64,000 nucleotides of DNA. Source: Mucidula mucida (Eukaryota; Basidiomycota; Agaricomycetes; Agaricales; Physalacriaceae). Position numbers and translations under genes: made by a program. The stretch is from positions 1-64,000 of the forward strand of contig JADNYV010000162.1 in assembly GCA_015501055.1 (NCBI GenBank), written 5' to 3'. Positions 48,442 through 59,597 of the stretch are shown here, one piece after another (positions within the stretch are counted from its first letter, which is position 1; every line of letters starts with the position of its first letter). The notes under the pieces are model-generated. The model was not told the origin of the DNA. It saw nothing but the letters and a program-made list of their open reading frames with translations, and did not search any database.

Positions 48442-50328
48442 ATGCCGTTGACGCGCCTCGCTGTCAAGAAATTGGTGGCGCGGTTCTTCCCTAATTCTAG
48501 GTGCGTCGGCTCGCAAACGTCTCCCAGAGCCCCTGCCCCAACGACCCCCTAGCTTCAGCACCTCCCTGACCAGCGACGACGGTGGGAAGACTTTTACGCT
48601 CGCCATTGACGTCGAAGAACTTGCTACCCGCCGTCACATGGACGAGGACCCCGCCTCGCACAATGCCGACCCCGACGTCGTGCAGGAATTGCTCGGCTCT
48701 GTTCGCCAGCCTCACACCGCTGTCCACGGCGACTTTCCTTCTCGCAGCCGCGCCCCCCCTCGAAAGTCGTCTTCCAGGAAAACGACGGCCTCGCACGGGC
48801 CGCCGCCAAACAAGAGGCAGAGGATTGAGGAGCAGGAGACGATTCCCCAGGTTTCATACCGGTGCGTGAGCCCGTCGCGCCGTTCGCTGTTCGCGCTGAC
48901 GCGTGTTTGCCAGTAAGGTACCGTCCGCCATCCCTCCTCACCCGAAGGTGAAGCCCAATCGCAACCAGCGCCGGAAGCAAAATCACGTCCTTCGTATGAA
49001 GGAAGAGGCCGAGACCTTCAAAGCCGACGGTCTTCAGGCGGCGGCCCTCCCTGCCACGACGACGTGGTGGATGGGGACGAACTTTCCCTCCTACTCCGCC
49101 GCGCAAATCAGGGCAGCTCACGCGTCTCCCTACGGCATCGGTCGTCGCCTCTCTGGTGTAACTATGGTGCCTTACTTGAAGTAGGCCCCCTCTGTTTGTT
49201 TTACGGCCGTCAAATTGATCATGCCGTAGCAAAGCAACCCGATTCCTGGATGCACAGGGTCGTATGCTCGTTTACCGCTCAAAGATCACGGACAACGTTC
49301 GGGAACGCATGGGCGATTTCCTCAAGGAGGCCAAGGCTTTCGTCAAGGCATGCAGCCCGATGTCCGAGGACGACATGGCTGCCAACCGCCGAGGTAGGCA
49401 CTGGTTCTGCATCGCGGGGGCGGACCGCAACAACAAAACGGTCGGTCCTTCCTCCACTCCAGCGATCGTCTCTTGACATGGGCTTAGATTCCTGCCTTTT
49501 CAAATTGGCATCAGGATAATGAGGCCCAGATCAACCACTTCTTCCGGCCCGGTACGGCTTTCGCGTTCTTCAAGTAAGTGGCACATCGCACCTGCATCTA
49601 GTCAAGGCTGATGGGTTTCAGTGGGCTCGCAAGCTCCATGGCAGAGGTTCATTTTCCTGGTGTTGCTGCGCGCTATAAAACCTGCAGAGAATACATAAAA
49701 ATCAAATATGGCATCACGACCCCCTTCGGACTCTTCTTCAACTGGTGCTTGAACGCGCCGCGACCTGGCGTTAAACGCGTCCATTGCGACCCGCACGTTG
49801 ACTTCAAAAACATCGCCCTCGGAATATGCATTGTTTTTGTTTATGGTTGGTCCCGGCGCCCCCCTGTCACGCCTTCTGACCGCTCCACAGGTGTCTTTAA
49901 CTTCCGTGAGAAGGCTTGGCTGGTCATTTGGGAGGCCGGGATCTGCTTGGAGCTCCCCCCCGGCGTCTTTCTTCTTTATCCCTCCTCTCTCTTCTTTCAC
50001 TTCAACGTTGATCGTACGCTTCGTGTGTCGCCTTCTGGTTGCCTTTCTTCCTGACGTCTTCGCAGGTGTTCAAGTCGTAACCACCGCCGACGGAGAACGC
50101 CCAACTCGTGAAAATTCAGAACCTCTTCATCGACCTTCAGACGTCTCTGAAGAGGACTGGGAGGATGGTAATGGGCGGGGTTCCGTTGTATGGTTCAATC
50201 AGGCCTCAATGTTCCAGACGTCTGAAACAGGGTATGAGACTTTGGAGACAGCACGAAGGAAAGGACACTCGGGTAATGCAGATGGAAAAAAGTTCTTGAG
50301 CAAAGACGGCGTCTTTCCTCGATGTTAG
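48442..50328 (+). CDS. fungal TET/JBP-like 2-oxoglutarate/Fe(II) dioxygenase
   Basis: Eight exons: 48442-48500, 48553-48861, 48914-49180, 49230-49440, 49488-49573, 49622-49845, 49891-50013 and 50066-50328. All introns are 45-52 nt and all phases match, giving 513 aa from ATG at 48442. The N-terminal third is disordered and basic (PPNKRQRIEEQ, PKVKPNRNQRRKQNHV), a likely nuclear signal. The C-terminal catalytic region has FLDAQGRMLVYRSK, ITTPFGLFFNWCLNAP, RVHCDPHVDFKNIALGICIV, EKAWLVIWEAGICLELPPGV and LLYPSSLFFHFNVD. HVD (or HCD) supplies the HxD iron ligands and the His of FFHFN is the likely third ligand. This matches the basidiomycete TET/JBP group, which oxidises 5-methylcytosine in characterised members. 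The gene seems intact. Its exact substrate is inferred, not shown. Confidence 0.85.
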
Positions 50329-50820
50329 ACATGTATCATAGCTGTACAGGATGATCGGCCACCGAAGTACGCTCCCCTCTTATTTTGATCGTGCAGCAAC
50401 AGCGTCCTGTACGTTTTATCGCCGCTGCACAGCAGGCAGCCCGACGTGTGAGTCGTGTGCGGCGGCATCGCTATCGTCCGGATGAAAGCGTTGAGAACAC
50501 TCAAGGGTTTTCTAGGCTTTGAATGCGTGCGGTGGTTGCTGGTCATGACTGAACGAGAAGGCGCGACGCCGATATTACCCAGGAAGATCTGACAGAGGCG
50601 TAATCTCGAGCGTCGAGCGCGAATCTAACCCAATCCTGTACGTGATGGTACGTGATGAAGTTTGAAGCTCCGGGGAATGAGCATGAGACCGAATTTCTCC
50701 CCGTTTCCACTCTGCCGCCTCTCCTGCGCGGCAGGTGACAGTACGCTTGGAAGACCGTTCGAGACGTAGATCTCCGGACCCCAATTCCTCGCTGACTTGT
50801 CTTCTACTGCGAATGCTTCG
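50329..50820. other. intergenic, no recognisable gene
   Basis: Between the dioxygenase stop and the inverted-repeat arm. The minus ORF 50575-50871 shares its first residues (MARGFIHDDMFKRHCHL) with a plus ORF at 54560 only because both begin inside the repeat arms. Confidence 0.4.
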
Positions 50821-51203
50821 TAGATGACAGTGACGCTTAAACATGTCGTCGTGAATGAAACCTCTTGCCAACCAGACTTCGACTTCTATGTCAGAGGGCA
50901 GCCAGAGCCTGGGGCATAGCCCGCCGGGCTACGAGTGCGGCTGTGGCCAAAGTGCATAGGCACGGAGCGTATAACGTGAAGATACATATACGTCGTCGAG
51001 AGCATAGCTGTAGCCCGTCGAGCTAGGACATGCCACCAGGCATGTAATCCGTGGACGTCGGGGTGTGAAGACACATACACGTCGTCGAGAGCATAGCTTT
51101 AGCCCGTCGAGCTAGGGCATGCCACCGGGCATGTAATCCGTGGACGTCGGGGTGTGAAGGTACATACACGTCGTCGAGAGCATAGCCGTAGCCCGTCGAG
51201 CTA
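50821..51203 (-). repeat. left arm of large inverted repeat
   Basis: The sequence from TAGATGACAGTGACGCTT (50821) onward recurs as its reverse complement ending at 54611, with few mismatches over the first 250 bp. The arm then contains about three tandem copies of an 88-90 bp unit (CACGTCGTCGAGAGCATAGC ... GTCGGGGTGTGAAG). Four TAGCCCGNCGGGCTA-type palindromes lie in this arm (50917, 51011, 51100, 51189). Confidence 0.9.
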
Positions 51204-51560
51204 GACGTAGGGCTGTCGTCGGAAGCAGCAGACCTCGAAGTCGGCGTGCTTGTCGGTTCGGTGAGGCATGGGTCAACACCTGGAATCGAGTAAGAATCAA
51301 ACCGGCGGAAGCTAGTGGGTCCAACTCTACCTTTATGTAGAACTCGGAGGTCACCCTGAAACGAGACCATGTCGGGGTCTTTTCGTACGACGATATGGAC
51401 GAGATCCAGGACGGAGAAGGCTCTGTCGTAAACGCCCTTGCTGACGTGCTCAATGCCTTTAACGATTTTTCGGCCTTGAATGTCCGGGAGGGGATCATAT
51501 TGGTCCAGCAGGTTCAATGTAATGGTGTAGAGCGAAACAATGATGGGGTAAAGCCCGTCT
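51204..51560 (-). pseudogene. truncated FunK1 kinase duplicate
   Basis: Aligns to 10639-10997 of the intact kinase gene. It keeps SRSAASDD, the GVDPCLTE block and the 5' intron with a better donor (GTAGAG) than the parent. It lacks the kinase core and the extreme N-terminus. Homology ends at 51560, where the dispersed repeat starts. Cannot make a kinase. Confidence 0.85.
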
Positions 51561-51564
51561 TACT

Positions 51565-51832
51565 GATGCGATGTCAGCGTGCAGCGGGACAGCAAAGATT
51601 TCACGACGCACTCGGGACACGATACCAAATCGTCAAGGCTCCATTGACGTGCTACTCGAAGCGCGCGCCTCTGTACCTGCTCCTCTATCCTTCTTCATAT
51701 AGGCAGCAATTATGGATGCTCCTGAATTCGAGTACCGATACGTATAAAGGACTCCGGGTTTCTCAGGCTCCCCGACAAAGTCCGGCACTTCCTTTGGAAT
51801 TGAATGGCGTCTCCCCACTCAACGTTGGTGTG
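51565..51832 (+). repeat. dispersed repeat, copy B (copy A at 3945-4250)
   Basis: See copy A. Here it abuts the truncated kinase exactly where parental homology stops, so it marks or caused the breakpoint. Confidence 0.8.
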
Positions 51833-52472
51833 ACCAGGCAGAAGAACGACAGGTAGGTAACGCTTGCTGGAAACTTGCGCCTAATGGCGACATGGCAATG
51901 TCCGTTGATCCCGTGTCTACACAATCTCTCCAGCCGGCGTACATGAGGACAAGCAACAACGGCCGAAGTGACATTCGACATTAGTAGCCGCACTGTCTCC
52001 TGCAAAAGCAATGTATTCCAGGGCGTAATCATAGGCTATAGCGAGGAAGGGAGGTGACATGTATCCAACCCCAGTCATCCGCCTAAATCTGCGTTTGGAG
52101 GGCCTGCCACTGCCACCAAGAAGAAGAAAAATAGTGAGGCGCTTGACAGCGAGTCGAATGTACGCGTCGAGGTAGAATATACCTTTGCGATATGAACGAG
52201 ACCAAATACTGCAAGGATGTTTAATCGGCTAGGTGTCACAACAAAAGCCTACAACGGCGAGCAGCTGAGAAAGTGCGGTGCTGTTGAATCCGTGAAAGCC
52301 TGATATGCGATTCAGAACTGAGAAGCTTACCGCGGCATATCGTCTAGACGCGTGAATGCCCCGGACCGGAGGATTAGGTCGTCGTAGGCCCATGCGATTA
52401 ATGATGTGATGTGAACAGTAGAAAGTAGGGGATGCAGAGATACTCCGCGGACGGAAGGTGGCTATTGACGGC
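51833..52472. other. spacer inserted in the duplicate locus, no gene
   Basis: No equivalent at the parental locus (10997-11496 is coding there) and no ORF of interest. Together with copy B it replaces the kinase N-terminus. Confidence 0.5.
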
Positions 52473-52704
52473 CGGGCCGGCAGCTTGACGATCATGTTCG
52501 ACGCTTGCTAGCATTCTCTGTCGTCACTCATTGCTCTATCTGTTTGTTTTGTACAATAAATCCTCCCCGTGGCTACACGTTTCGATTTTGTTCTGGTGGT
52601 TATGGCCTTGACAGCGATCAGCCGGGGCCTAGCAGTCCCATCGTCCTCCCGTTCCCTGAAGTCTTCAAAAGCCGAGGCGTGTGATTCTGACAGCCCTCAA
52701 CATC

Positions 52705-53944
52705 ATGTCTACCTACACTAATGGCCATGGACCCATCAATGACCAAGGCGGCGAGCTGTTCTATACCGATAGCGGTCCCGAGACGATTGTTATCTTCCAT
52801 GGAAGGGCATTCACAGGTCGTCAGTATTTTTATCATCTCAGCGCATATCGGCAGTCTACCTACGCACTATCAGACACGTTCCATCGCCTGCTCCCCATGG
52901 CAGCCGCACATAACTTGCGGTTGGTGATACCTAACCGCCGTGATTTACGCTGGATCCACGAAGTATCACGACAATGATCTACGATCATTGAGAGAGGGGA
53001 GCCGCGAGTTCTTGGAATTGTTAGGATTAGAAACCATTACTTTCTTGGCGTGGTATATCAAAACGAACGGGCTTCCCAAGCTGAGCGCGGATCGCAAGTC
53101 GGGTGGGCTAGTCACCATCGGATGGAGTCTAGGAGCTAGCACGTACGTGACCGTCTTTCATTAAACGGTGCTCCTCGATAACAAATAGTACGCTCTAGGC
53201 CTCTCGCGATGCTCGCCTATCCAGACCTCATTCCGAAGGAGCTATACTCCGCCATTGAGCCCTACTACAAACAAATGATCTTCTATTGCACTCTCAGACG
53301 CCCCGCACCTGGCCTTCGGATACGACCAGCCGCCGGAAGGCTATAACCCCTTTACTGACCCAGATCTCAAATCGCCTGAAGAAGTATTCGCCAACTTCGG
53401 CGTCTGGGTCAGTTCGTACTATGACCATCCGGATCTTGCCTCGCGCACGCGCAAGGGACTGGATTTCAGCAAGCGTGGACCCAAAATTACGCTGGACAAT
53501 GTGACACCGGAGGATATCAAGGACAACTTTGACGGCGATGCGGCTGGACGTATGGAGGTTCCTATGTATGTCGGCTGACATATAGTCTTAGATGCGTCAA
53601 CTGACAACCGGCGATCTTTAGGTACTTCGTTGGTATGCAGCCAACCCTTCGTACGCAAACGGATCACGCGCTGTGGGATGAAAAGCTCGTGCAGAACGTT
53701 CTCCCCGAGCTGGAGACCGTGCATCAGTTCTGCACCGCGACGAACTGGTATTGTGTATGGGGCTTCTTCGAGAATGAGCGACTACTCATGGAACATAACG
53801 CTGCGGCTATAAAGTCCGCTACTTTAAGTTGCGCGAACCACTTTGTGAGTAACGACCTAATGCGCAAGACGCGACTGATTCACGTGTCGTGAAGGTTGGG
53901 ATGACCCCAAAGCGTATATGGATGCCATTCTCAAAGAAATTTAG
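52705..53944 (+). pseudogene. alpha/beta-hydrolase pseudogene, copy 2 (longer)
   Basis: Starts MSTYTNGHGPINDQGGELFY and continues with TIVIFHGRAFTG, an intron-like spacer, HRLLPMAAAHNLRLVIPNR, FLELLGLETITFLAWYI and VTIGWSLGAS (GxSxG elbow). After another intron come AMLAYPDLIPKELYSAI, then SDAPHLAFGYDQPPEGYNPF, DFSKRGPKITLDNVTPEDIK, DNFDGDAAGRMEVPM, VGMQPTLRTQTDHALWDEKL and WYCVWGFFENERLLMEHNAA. It is more complete than copy 1 but has an extra T near 52945 (CGTGATTTACG against CATGATTACG) and a frame break near 53288. Family: alpha/beta-hydrolase, probably a small-molecule esterase or epoxide-hydrolase-like enzyme. Both genomic copies are therefore broken, at different places. Confidence 0.8.
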
Positions 53945-54138
53945 TTGTAGGGAGATGATCGCTAGCACTTGGAGTCCTATAATGCCTAATATTCATCAAA
54001 AAAATACTTCTTCACCGCTCGGATCGAACACGACGTCGAGCTACATTCACACCTAGTAGATTTTCTTGAACTCAGGGCTATCACATTACTTAGATAATCT
54101 TATGGAAGAGAAGAGCAAGTAACATGTGTCGTACTGAC
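53945..54138. other. short spacer before the right arm
   Basis: No feature seen. Confidence 0.5.
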
Positions 54139-54611
54139 CGTTCAAGGCTGTATGGATCTTCACACCCCGACGTCCACGGATTACATGCCTGGTGGCATGC
54201 CCTAGCTCGACGGGCTACAGCTATGCTCTCGACGACGTATATGTATCTTCACGTTATACGCTCCGTGCCTATGCACTTTGGCCACAGCCGCACTCGTAGC
54301 CCGGCGGGCTATGCCCCAGGCTCTGGCTGTACGGCTATGCTCTCGACGACGTATATGTGTCTTCACACCCCGACGTCCACGGATTACATGCCTGGTGGCA
54401 TGTCCTAGCTCGACGGGCTACGGCTATGCTCTCGACGACGTATATGTATCTTCACGTTATACGCTCCGTGCCTATGCACTTTGGCCACAGCCGCACGCGT
54501 AGCCCGGCGGGCTATGCCCCAGGCTCTGGCTGCCCTCTGACATAGAAGTCGAAGTCTGGTTGGCAAGAGGTTTCATTCACGACGACATGTTCAAGCGTCA
54601 CTGTCATCTAC
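54139..54611 (+). repeat. right arm of large inverted repeat
   Basis: Reverse complement of the left arm at 50821 onward, ending ACTGTCATCTA at 54611. It contains two tandem copies of a longer composite unit (each with CGTTATACGCTCCGTGCCTA and a palindrome), where the left arm has one. Palindromes at 54203, 54297, 54406 and 54500. Confidence 0.9.
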
Positions 54612-54669
54612 TCCTTGTGGATCAGCTCTTCGCATCGTGTACTATCTACCCGCCGTCATACTGCTGCAA

Positions 54670-57600
54670 TTACCCTAGAAGAATCATTTCTACATCGGCT
54701 TCTTCCGCCATTTCAACATCTTCTCGTGGCTGCGCTTCCTCGTCTTCTGACCCTTCTTCCTCTTCCTCGCGAAGTTCAATCCTCATCTGATGCAGCACTC
54801 GTGCTGGGATTCGTCCACCCTGCGAGAAGGTACCAAGGGCTGCTGCTTCGCGCGCGACTTGACGATCACAAGCTTTGATCTCTTCAACTCTGTCTTCGGC
54901 GCCAATAGCTTCGTCTCCATCCTCTGCCACGGCGGCTAACACACGATGTACGGCGGGTGCATTCTCCGTATGCTCACGAAGACCTGCCTCAAACGCTTCT
55001 CTTGCCGCCGTCCTCTCAGCCTCTCCCCGCGTATCTAGAACTGGGGTACACCCCGCCGTCCTGAGCTCGACTTTGAAATTCTTCATGTCCGGGTTGATGA
55101 CGACGTTGACGCCTCTTTTCGCGGCCGCAATATTGCCGGGTGCAATGCGAAATTTTGTCCGTTGATCATACGCTCTGAGCGTGTAGTTGTGCAGCTTGTC
55201 GGCTGTAAGGAGGGGGAACCACGCGATGGAATCGAAGACGCGGACTGCGACTATCCGAAAGTTTTCATACGCAGAGTTTTTCTGAAGCAGTGAACTCTTC
55301 CTCATCTCTCGAACACGAAGATGAGATTTGAGAGAGTTCCAGCCTTGATTGTACTTTGGTTCCTCGCCTTTAGATGGCGGGAACAGCAGATCCCGTACTC
55401 GGCGCCAATCCTCTGCTTTAGGAGGCGTCGTATAGCCAAAAACGGAGAAGTATATACCCAGGTGCGAGTCGCGAAACGTATCCAGGGAGAGATCGTTTGA
55501 TTGATCTTCGGATAGATTTTGATATGGAACACCACTAGCCTTGACATTGATCGCTTTGTACGCCTGGGCAATGACCTCATACGCGAGGCCTCCTGCCGTG
55601 CTCTGATGTCCTTCATCATCTTGGGGGCCCTCTCCAATCATGGCCTCGGGTGGTAAGTCGTCACCGTGATCAAACAGCTCTTGACCGCCTTGCAAAGGTA
55701 TGTTCGGACAGTCAGGGGGGAGAACCACGTCGCGCGGTGTTTGTGGCTTGACCGGTTTGTTTCGCCTGCGCTGGAGGTCCCCCGAGGTGTATTTTGCCGG
55801 ATTATTCTGTGGTGTGAGAAGAGCGATGAGGCTTTCCTTTGACCTATTGTAAACCTTTTCAATCATCCCCCACTCTGCCCCAATTTCGGTGAATTGAAAC
55901 CGCAGGTTGTTGCCATGGGAACTAGGAAAGACAACGTTCGGCAGCCACATCGCTCCACGCGACATCAACGGGACCAGAACGGGACCAACTCGGTTGGATG
56001 ACCCCATGGCATCCAGAGTGCCTCGAGATGGCGCTCTTCCTGTCCCATCAACTGAAATTCTTTAGACGGCAGGATTGTTGTCGTGAGTAGTCGATCCCAC
56101 GACTTTTCCTGAGGTTGACTGTTCATAGCGTTGAAGACGTAGCTCGCGCCGGCGCCCAGAACAAGATTATCGATTGATGCGCGGGCTGAAAGCGGCAGAG
56201 AGCTGATATACCGACATAGCCAGGCTGCTGCAAACATTTTGTTCACCCTATATTCCCTGTAATACGTCAGTGATACAGCCTGTAGCCCCCCGGGCTACAC
56301 AGACGCACCTGCAACGCATTCAGCACAACCCTTTTGTATGTGGCAAAGAAAGATACGCACCATATTGTTTTGGAATGGTGAGTATCCACCAAGTCCATAA
56401 AGTGCACTGGTCTGAGCCGGCCAGTTCCCATTGGAAAAAGGATATTGGCCCTTCCTGGCCGTATGCGTGCTTCACATCTGAGCACGATTGATGTAGACGT
56501 CGTCAGATTTCCTGTGACGGCATTAATTACTGCATGTAGGCTTGGCAAATGAGTATCGGGATGGAAACTCTTAAGAAGAAATTGTGGCTGGAAGTGATCT
56601 GTACGGCCCATGGTGTACGTCGCAAATTTATCGCAGGTGTAGACTTGGGCGTATTTGACGTTTGCCTGTCCGCAAGCCATTTCCGGAGAGTACCGAAAAC
56701 CGCCGTAGATGGATGTTCCACCCCACGCATCGGGCTGCCAGGCCTCAGTCTCCCATTCATCCTGGTGCACCCTAAAAATGTAATGTAGATAGTCCCCTTG
56801 AGTACCTCTGAGCGGAACAGCACTGAAACCTTCAGGAAGCCATAACGAAACAGCTGCATCGAGCATGACGGCCACACCCGGCTCTTTGCGCACGCCTTCA
56901 AGAACCCTGTCCTCCATTGACTCCCACGCATCGTTGGCAAATGGTAACTCTTCATCCGGTGCTTCCTGCATCGTCGCATCTTTCAAGTCGCGCATCTGAA
57001 CCAGAAAGAACGCAGAATTTGCCCAGACATGGTTCGAACGTAGATTATCCAGCAAAGACCTGCTGAAGTCTTTGATATACTCGGCTGCAACAACCTTTTT
57101 GGACTTCATCGTTCGTCCGCCTCCCTTGAAATGGCGAGCACGTGCCAGCTCATCCTCATAACGCGGGGCCCATGAAACGGCTAGGGGAGGACAATATGTT
57201 TGAATGGCCTGCGTCATCGCTTCGTAGACAGCAACAATGACATCTGCGACTTCGGTCTCATCATCGAGGTTGGGGAACATGAGATACATGCGATGACGGC
57301 CATTGAGGCCACAGTTCGCAAACTCGACGCAGCGCATGGTTCCAGGATCAAGATAGGTAGGGGTGTCGTCATGAACCTCGTCAACTTCGGTATCACCTTC
57401 TGGACCGGCAGAATTCTGTCTTCGCTCTGGTGCAGGGGGCTGAAAAATACGCACGCGTTAATGGGATTTAAATGAGAAAATCCATTCAACGTACAAAGAA
57501 TTTGACTCTGAAATAGAGTTTCCTCCAAAATCCTGACGGAACACGGGAAGACGAGCAATATCAAGGTCGTCTTCCCATGGTTGAACGTTCCCAATAACGA

Positions 57601-57880
57601 TGGTGGAATCAATGTCGTACTTCAACGTCGCTCGAGCTAAGGCTGCACGATTGGTTGAGTCGTCACAGTCAAGGACCACTTTATCCCAGCGTCCGTTATT
57701 CTCTACAAGCCCACACAAAGCAAGCCGGATGAAAGCCTGGATGTCGGGGAGCGTTTGCCTCGTCCAGGGTGCACATAGTCCGCCACCATCTTCAACTTTG
57801 GCTCGAAGAAGTGCCATCGCGCGGTTAAACTCTCTCAGCGTCATAGAGACCTCGTCTCCCAGGGGAAGGAGAGCACTCAT
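54670..57880 (-). CDS. unrecognised 1000-aa protein
   Basis: I do not recognise this family. Four exons, 57880-57491, 57439-56361, 56256-55975 and 55921-54670, join in phase and give exactly 1001 codons with a stop, strong support for an intact gene. The N-terminus reads MSALLPLGDEVSMTLREFNR. Notable blocks are VVLDCDDSTNRAALARATLK, STIVIGNVQPWEDDLDIARL, LNGRHRMYLMFPNLDDETEV, GGTSIYGGFRYSPEMACGQA, NLVLGAGASYVFNAMNSQPQ and VPYQNLSEDQSNDLSLDTFR. The C-terminal 120 residues are Arg/Glu-rich and end in an acidic tail. No signal peptide, membrane span or known catalytic motif was seen. Intron 2 is 104 nt, twice the usual size, because it carries one of the 15-bp palindromes. A TATA-like box lies 39 nt upstream. 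Donor choice at intron 1 (GTTGAA) is the weakest part of the model. Confidence 0.75.
56283..56297. repeat. 15-bp palindrome inside an intron
   Basis: TAGCCCCCCGGGCTA, flanked by TG..CACAG, one of the TAGCCCGNCGGGCTA family. It sits within intron 2 (56257-56360) of the 1000-aa gene. Confidence 0.85.
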
Positions 57881-57917
57881 AGTGAGAAATGGGGCATTCG
57901 AGTTCGCAGAGCAGCTT

Positions 57918-57927
57918 GTTATATAGC
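57918..57927 (-). promoter_or_regulatory. putative TATA box of the 1000-aa gene
   Basis: On the minus strand GCTATATAAC lies about 40 nt before the ATG at 57880. Position and sequence suit a core promoter and support the chosen start. Confidence 0.55.
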
Positions 57928-58063
57928 AGAACAGACGCGATCGAAGGGATCTGCACGGCTTCTCGACGGCATCCGCTGACGGCGTTAAGCAGATGAGAGA
58001 CGAGAAGAGAAGAGGTGTAAGTCAATTGACCACGTGATGGTTGAAGTGAGGCAGCGAGCTGGT

Positions 58064-59429
58064 CTAGCCCACCAGGCTACACAGTGGAGCTCCCAGCCGC
58101 GTTGCTGGAGCGGGAACACACTGGTGCTCTTGCGTCAGCAGGGTGCGTGGGCCGCGTAGCGCGTCGGGCTACGCAGAGGTCCTATACAGCACGTACATTG
58201 CAGAGAGCAACGAACGTCTCATCGCTTAGACGTAGCAAGGACTTACTTGACAATGGACAAGTAATCATCAGTCAAAGTTGGTATCAAAGGTTCTTTCAGG
58301 CATCAAGAAGATACAGACTCACTGACTGAGATGACGCTTGAGGTCAATGAGATCGAAGACGTTGACGCTTTGCTGACTATAAACCGTGGATTAAAATTCC
58401 GAGAAAGCAGCCCTATCGGACGTGCACCTGAAAAGACACGACTGTGACGAAGACGTGGTGTGCGCGACGAGGACAATGTGATGGCAACGGCCCTCGAAAT
58501 GAAGGGCAGTATTTAAGCGCTGGTTGAACACTTTATATCAATGAAAGAACTAATCCATACTCGAGCATCTGAAGCAAAGAAGAGGCGGCGAGAAGGAAGC
58601 GTTGAAGGTAAGTGCTAAATTGATGTGAGAGTCAAGAGTCAAAGTGCCCCCGACACTGAATTCAAGAAGGTTGAGGACCGAACACTACGGCGATTCAGTC
58701 AATATAATGAAGATTGTATGATAAAGGAGAAAGGATCATAATACCGTGAAAGCGTTAACGGACAAGCAAAGACTGTTTGTTGCGTTCAATCTGGCAGAGC
58801 GTGAACGGTGGGTAACGACGACGAAGGGGCCTCAGAATCGGTTAATCTGCGGGATAGAGGCGTGAAGGAAGCAGACGTGATACGGAGAACAGATTAACTT
58901 GGGCGCGATTTCCAGACGGTGGTGACGTAGCCTCCAAGATGGCGTACGCTGTCAATGTCCTCTGTGTAGCCCGTCGAGCTGCACTGAAGGACGTCGTCTC
59001 GCGGCAGCTTGGGAGGTCGGCGAGCAAGACTGACTGAGGATACCGTCATAATACATGTATAAGCTCTGCGTAGTTGAAGACCAGCGCATCGTCGTTCCTA
59101 TATCTAAGCTCCAGCACATCCTGCTTGAGAGGCATCTTGAAGTGATCTCGGAGACGAACGGTCAAGATCGTAGGGGCTGGCTGGCGGGTACGTGGTCTCT
59201 GCGTAGCCCGGCGGGCTGCAAGGAGGAGGCACACCCCAGCCTACTGCGACACTGATCAGCAAGGCAGGACACCCCTGGCGGAACGTAACTCGGGCGGAAC
59301 GGCTGTGCCCGCCTGAAGTCCATATGGCGAGTTCAGACTGATACACTGATAAGGATGGTCAGCTGAAGGCTCGCCTCCAGCGACGTCGTACGACAGCCTT
59401 CTCGGGCACATGCGTAGCCCGTCGGGCTG
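58064..59429. repeat. cluster of five TAGCCCGNCGGGCTA-type palindromes
   Basis: Copies start at 58064, 58157, 58967, 59204 and 59415. Several extend to a 25-bp imperfect palindrome of the form CTGYGTAGCCC-N-GGGCTACRCAG. They differ at one or two positions, mostly compensated or in the centre. The DNA between them (58.0-59.5 kb) has no recognisable gene. Confidence 0.85.
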
Positions 59430-59597
59430 GCAGGGCTGGGCTTCACTGCGGGAGCCATTTCACGGTTCTCTTAAGTCAGCATTGACTGTATGCAAATGAA
59501 TTTTTTTTTTACTGTACGGGGCGCGATGTATTCTACAGGTCTAATAAAATGGTGTGTGCCTACACCAATGTCCACAAAACACTCGTTTGAACCGCCG

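Noticed and set aside
48167..49232. Arg/Gly-rich minus-strand ORFs
   Set aside because: They are antisense shadows of the dioxygenase exons on the plus strand.
50821..54611. CRISPR-like array in the repeat arms
   Set aside because: Repeats are few, of unequal spacing, palindromic and in a eukaryotic nuclear context; no cas genes.
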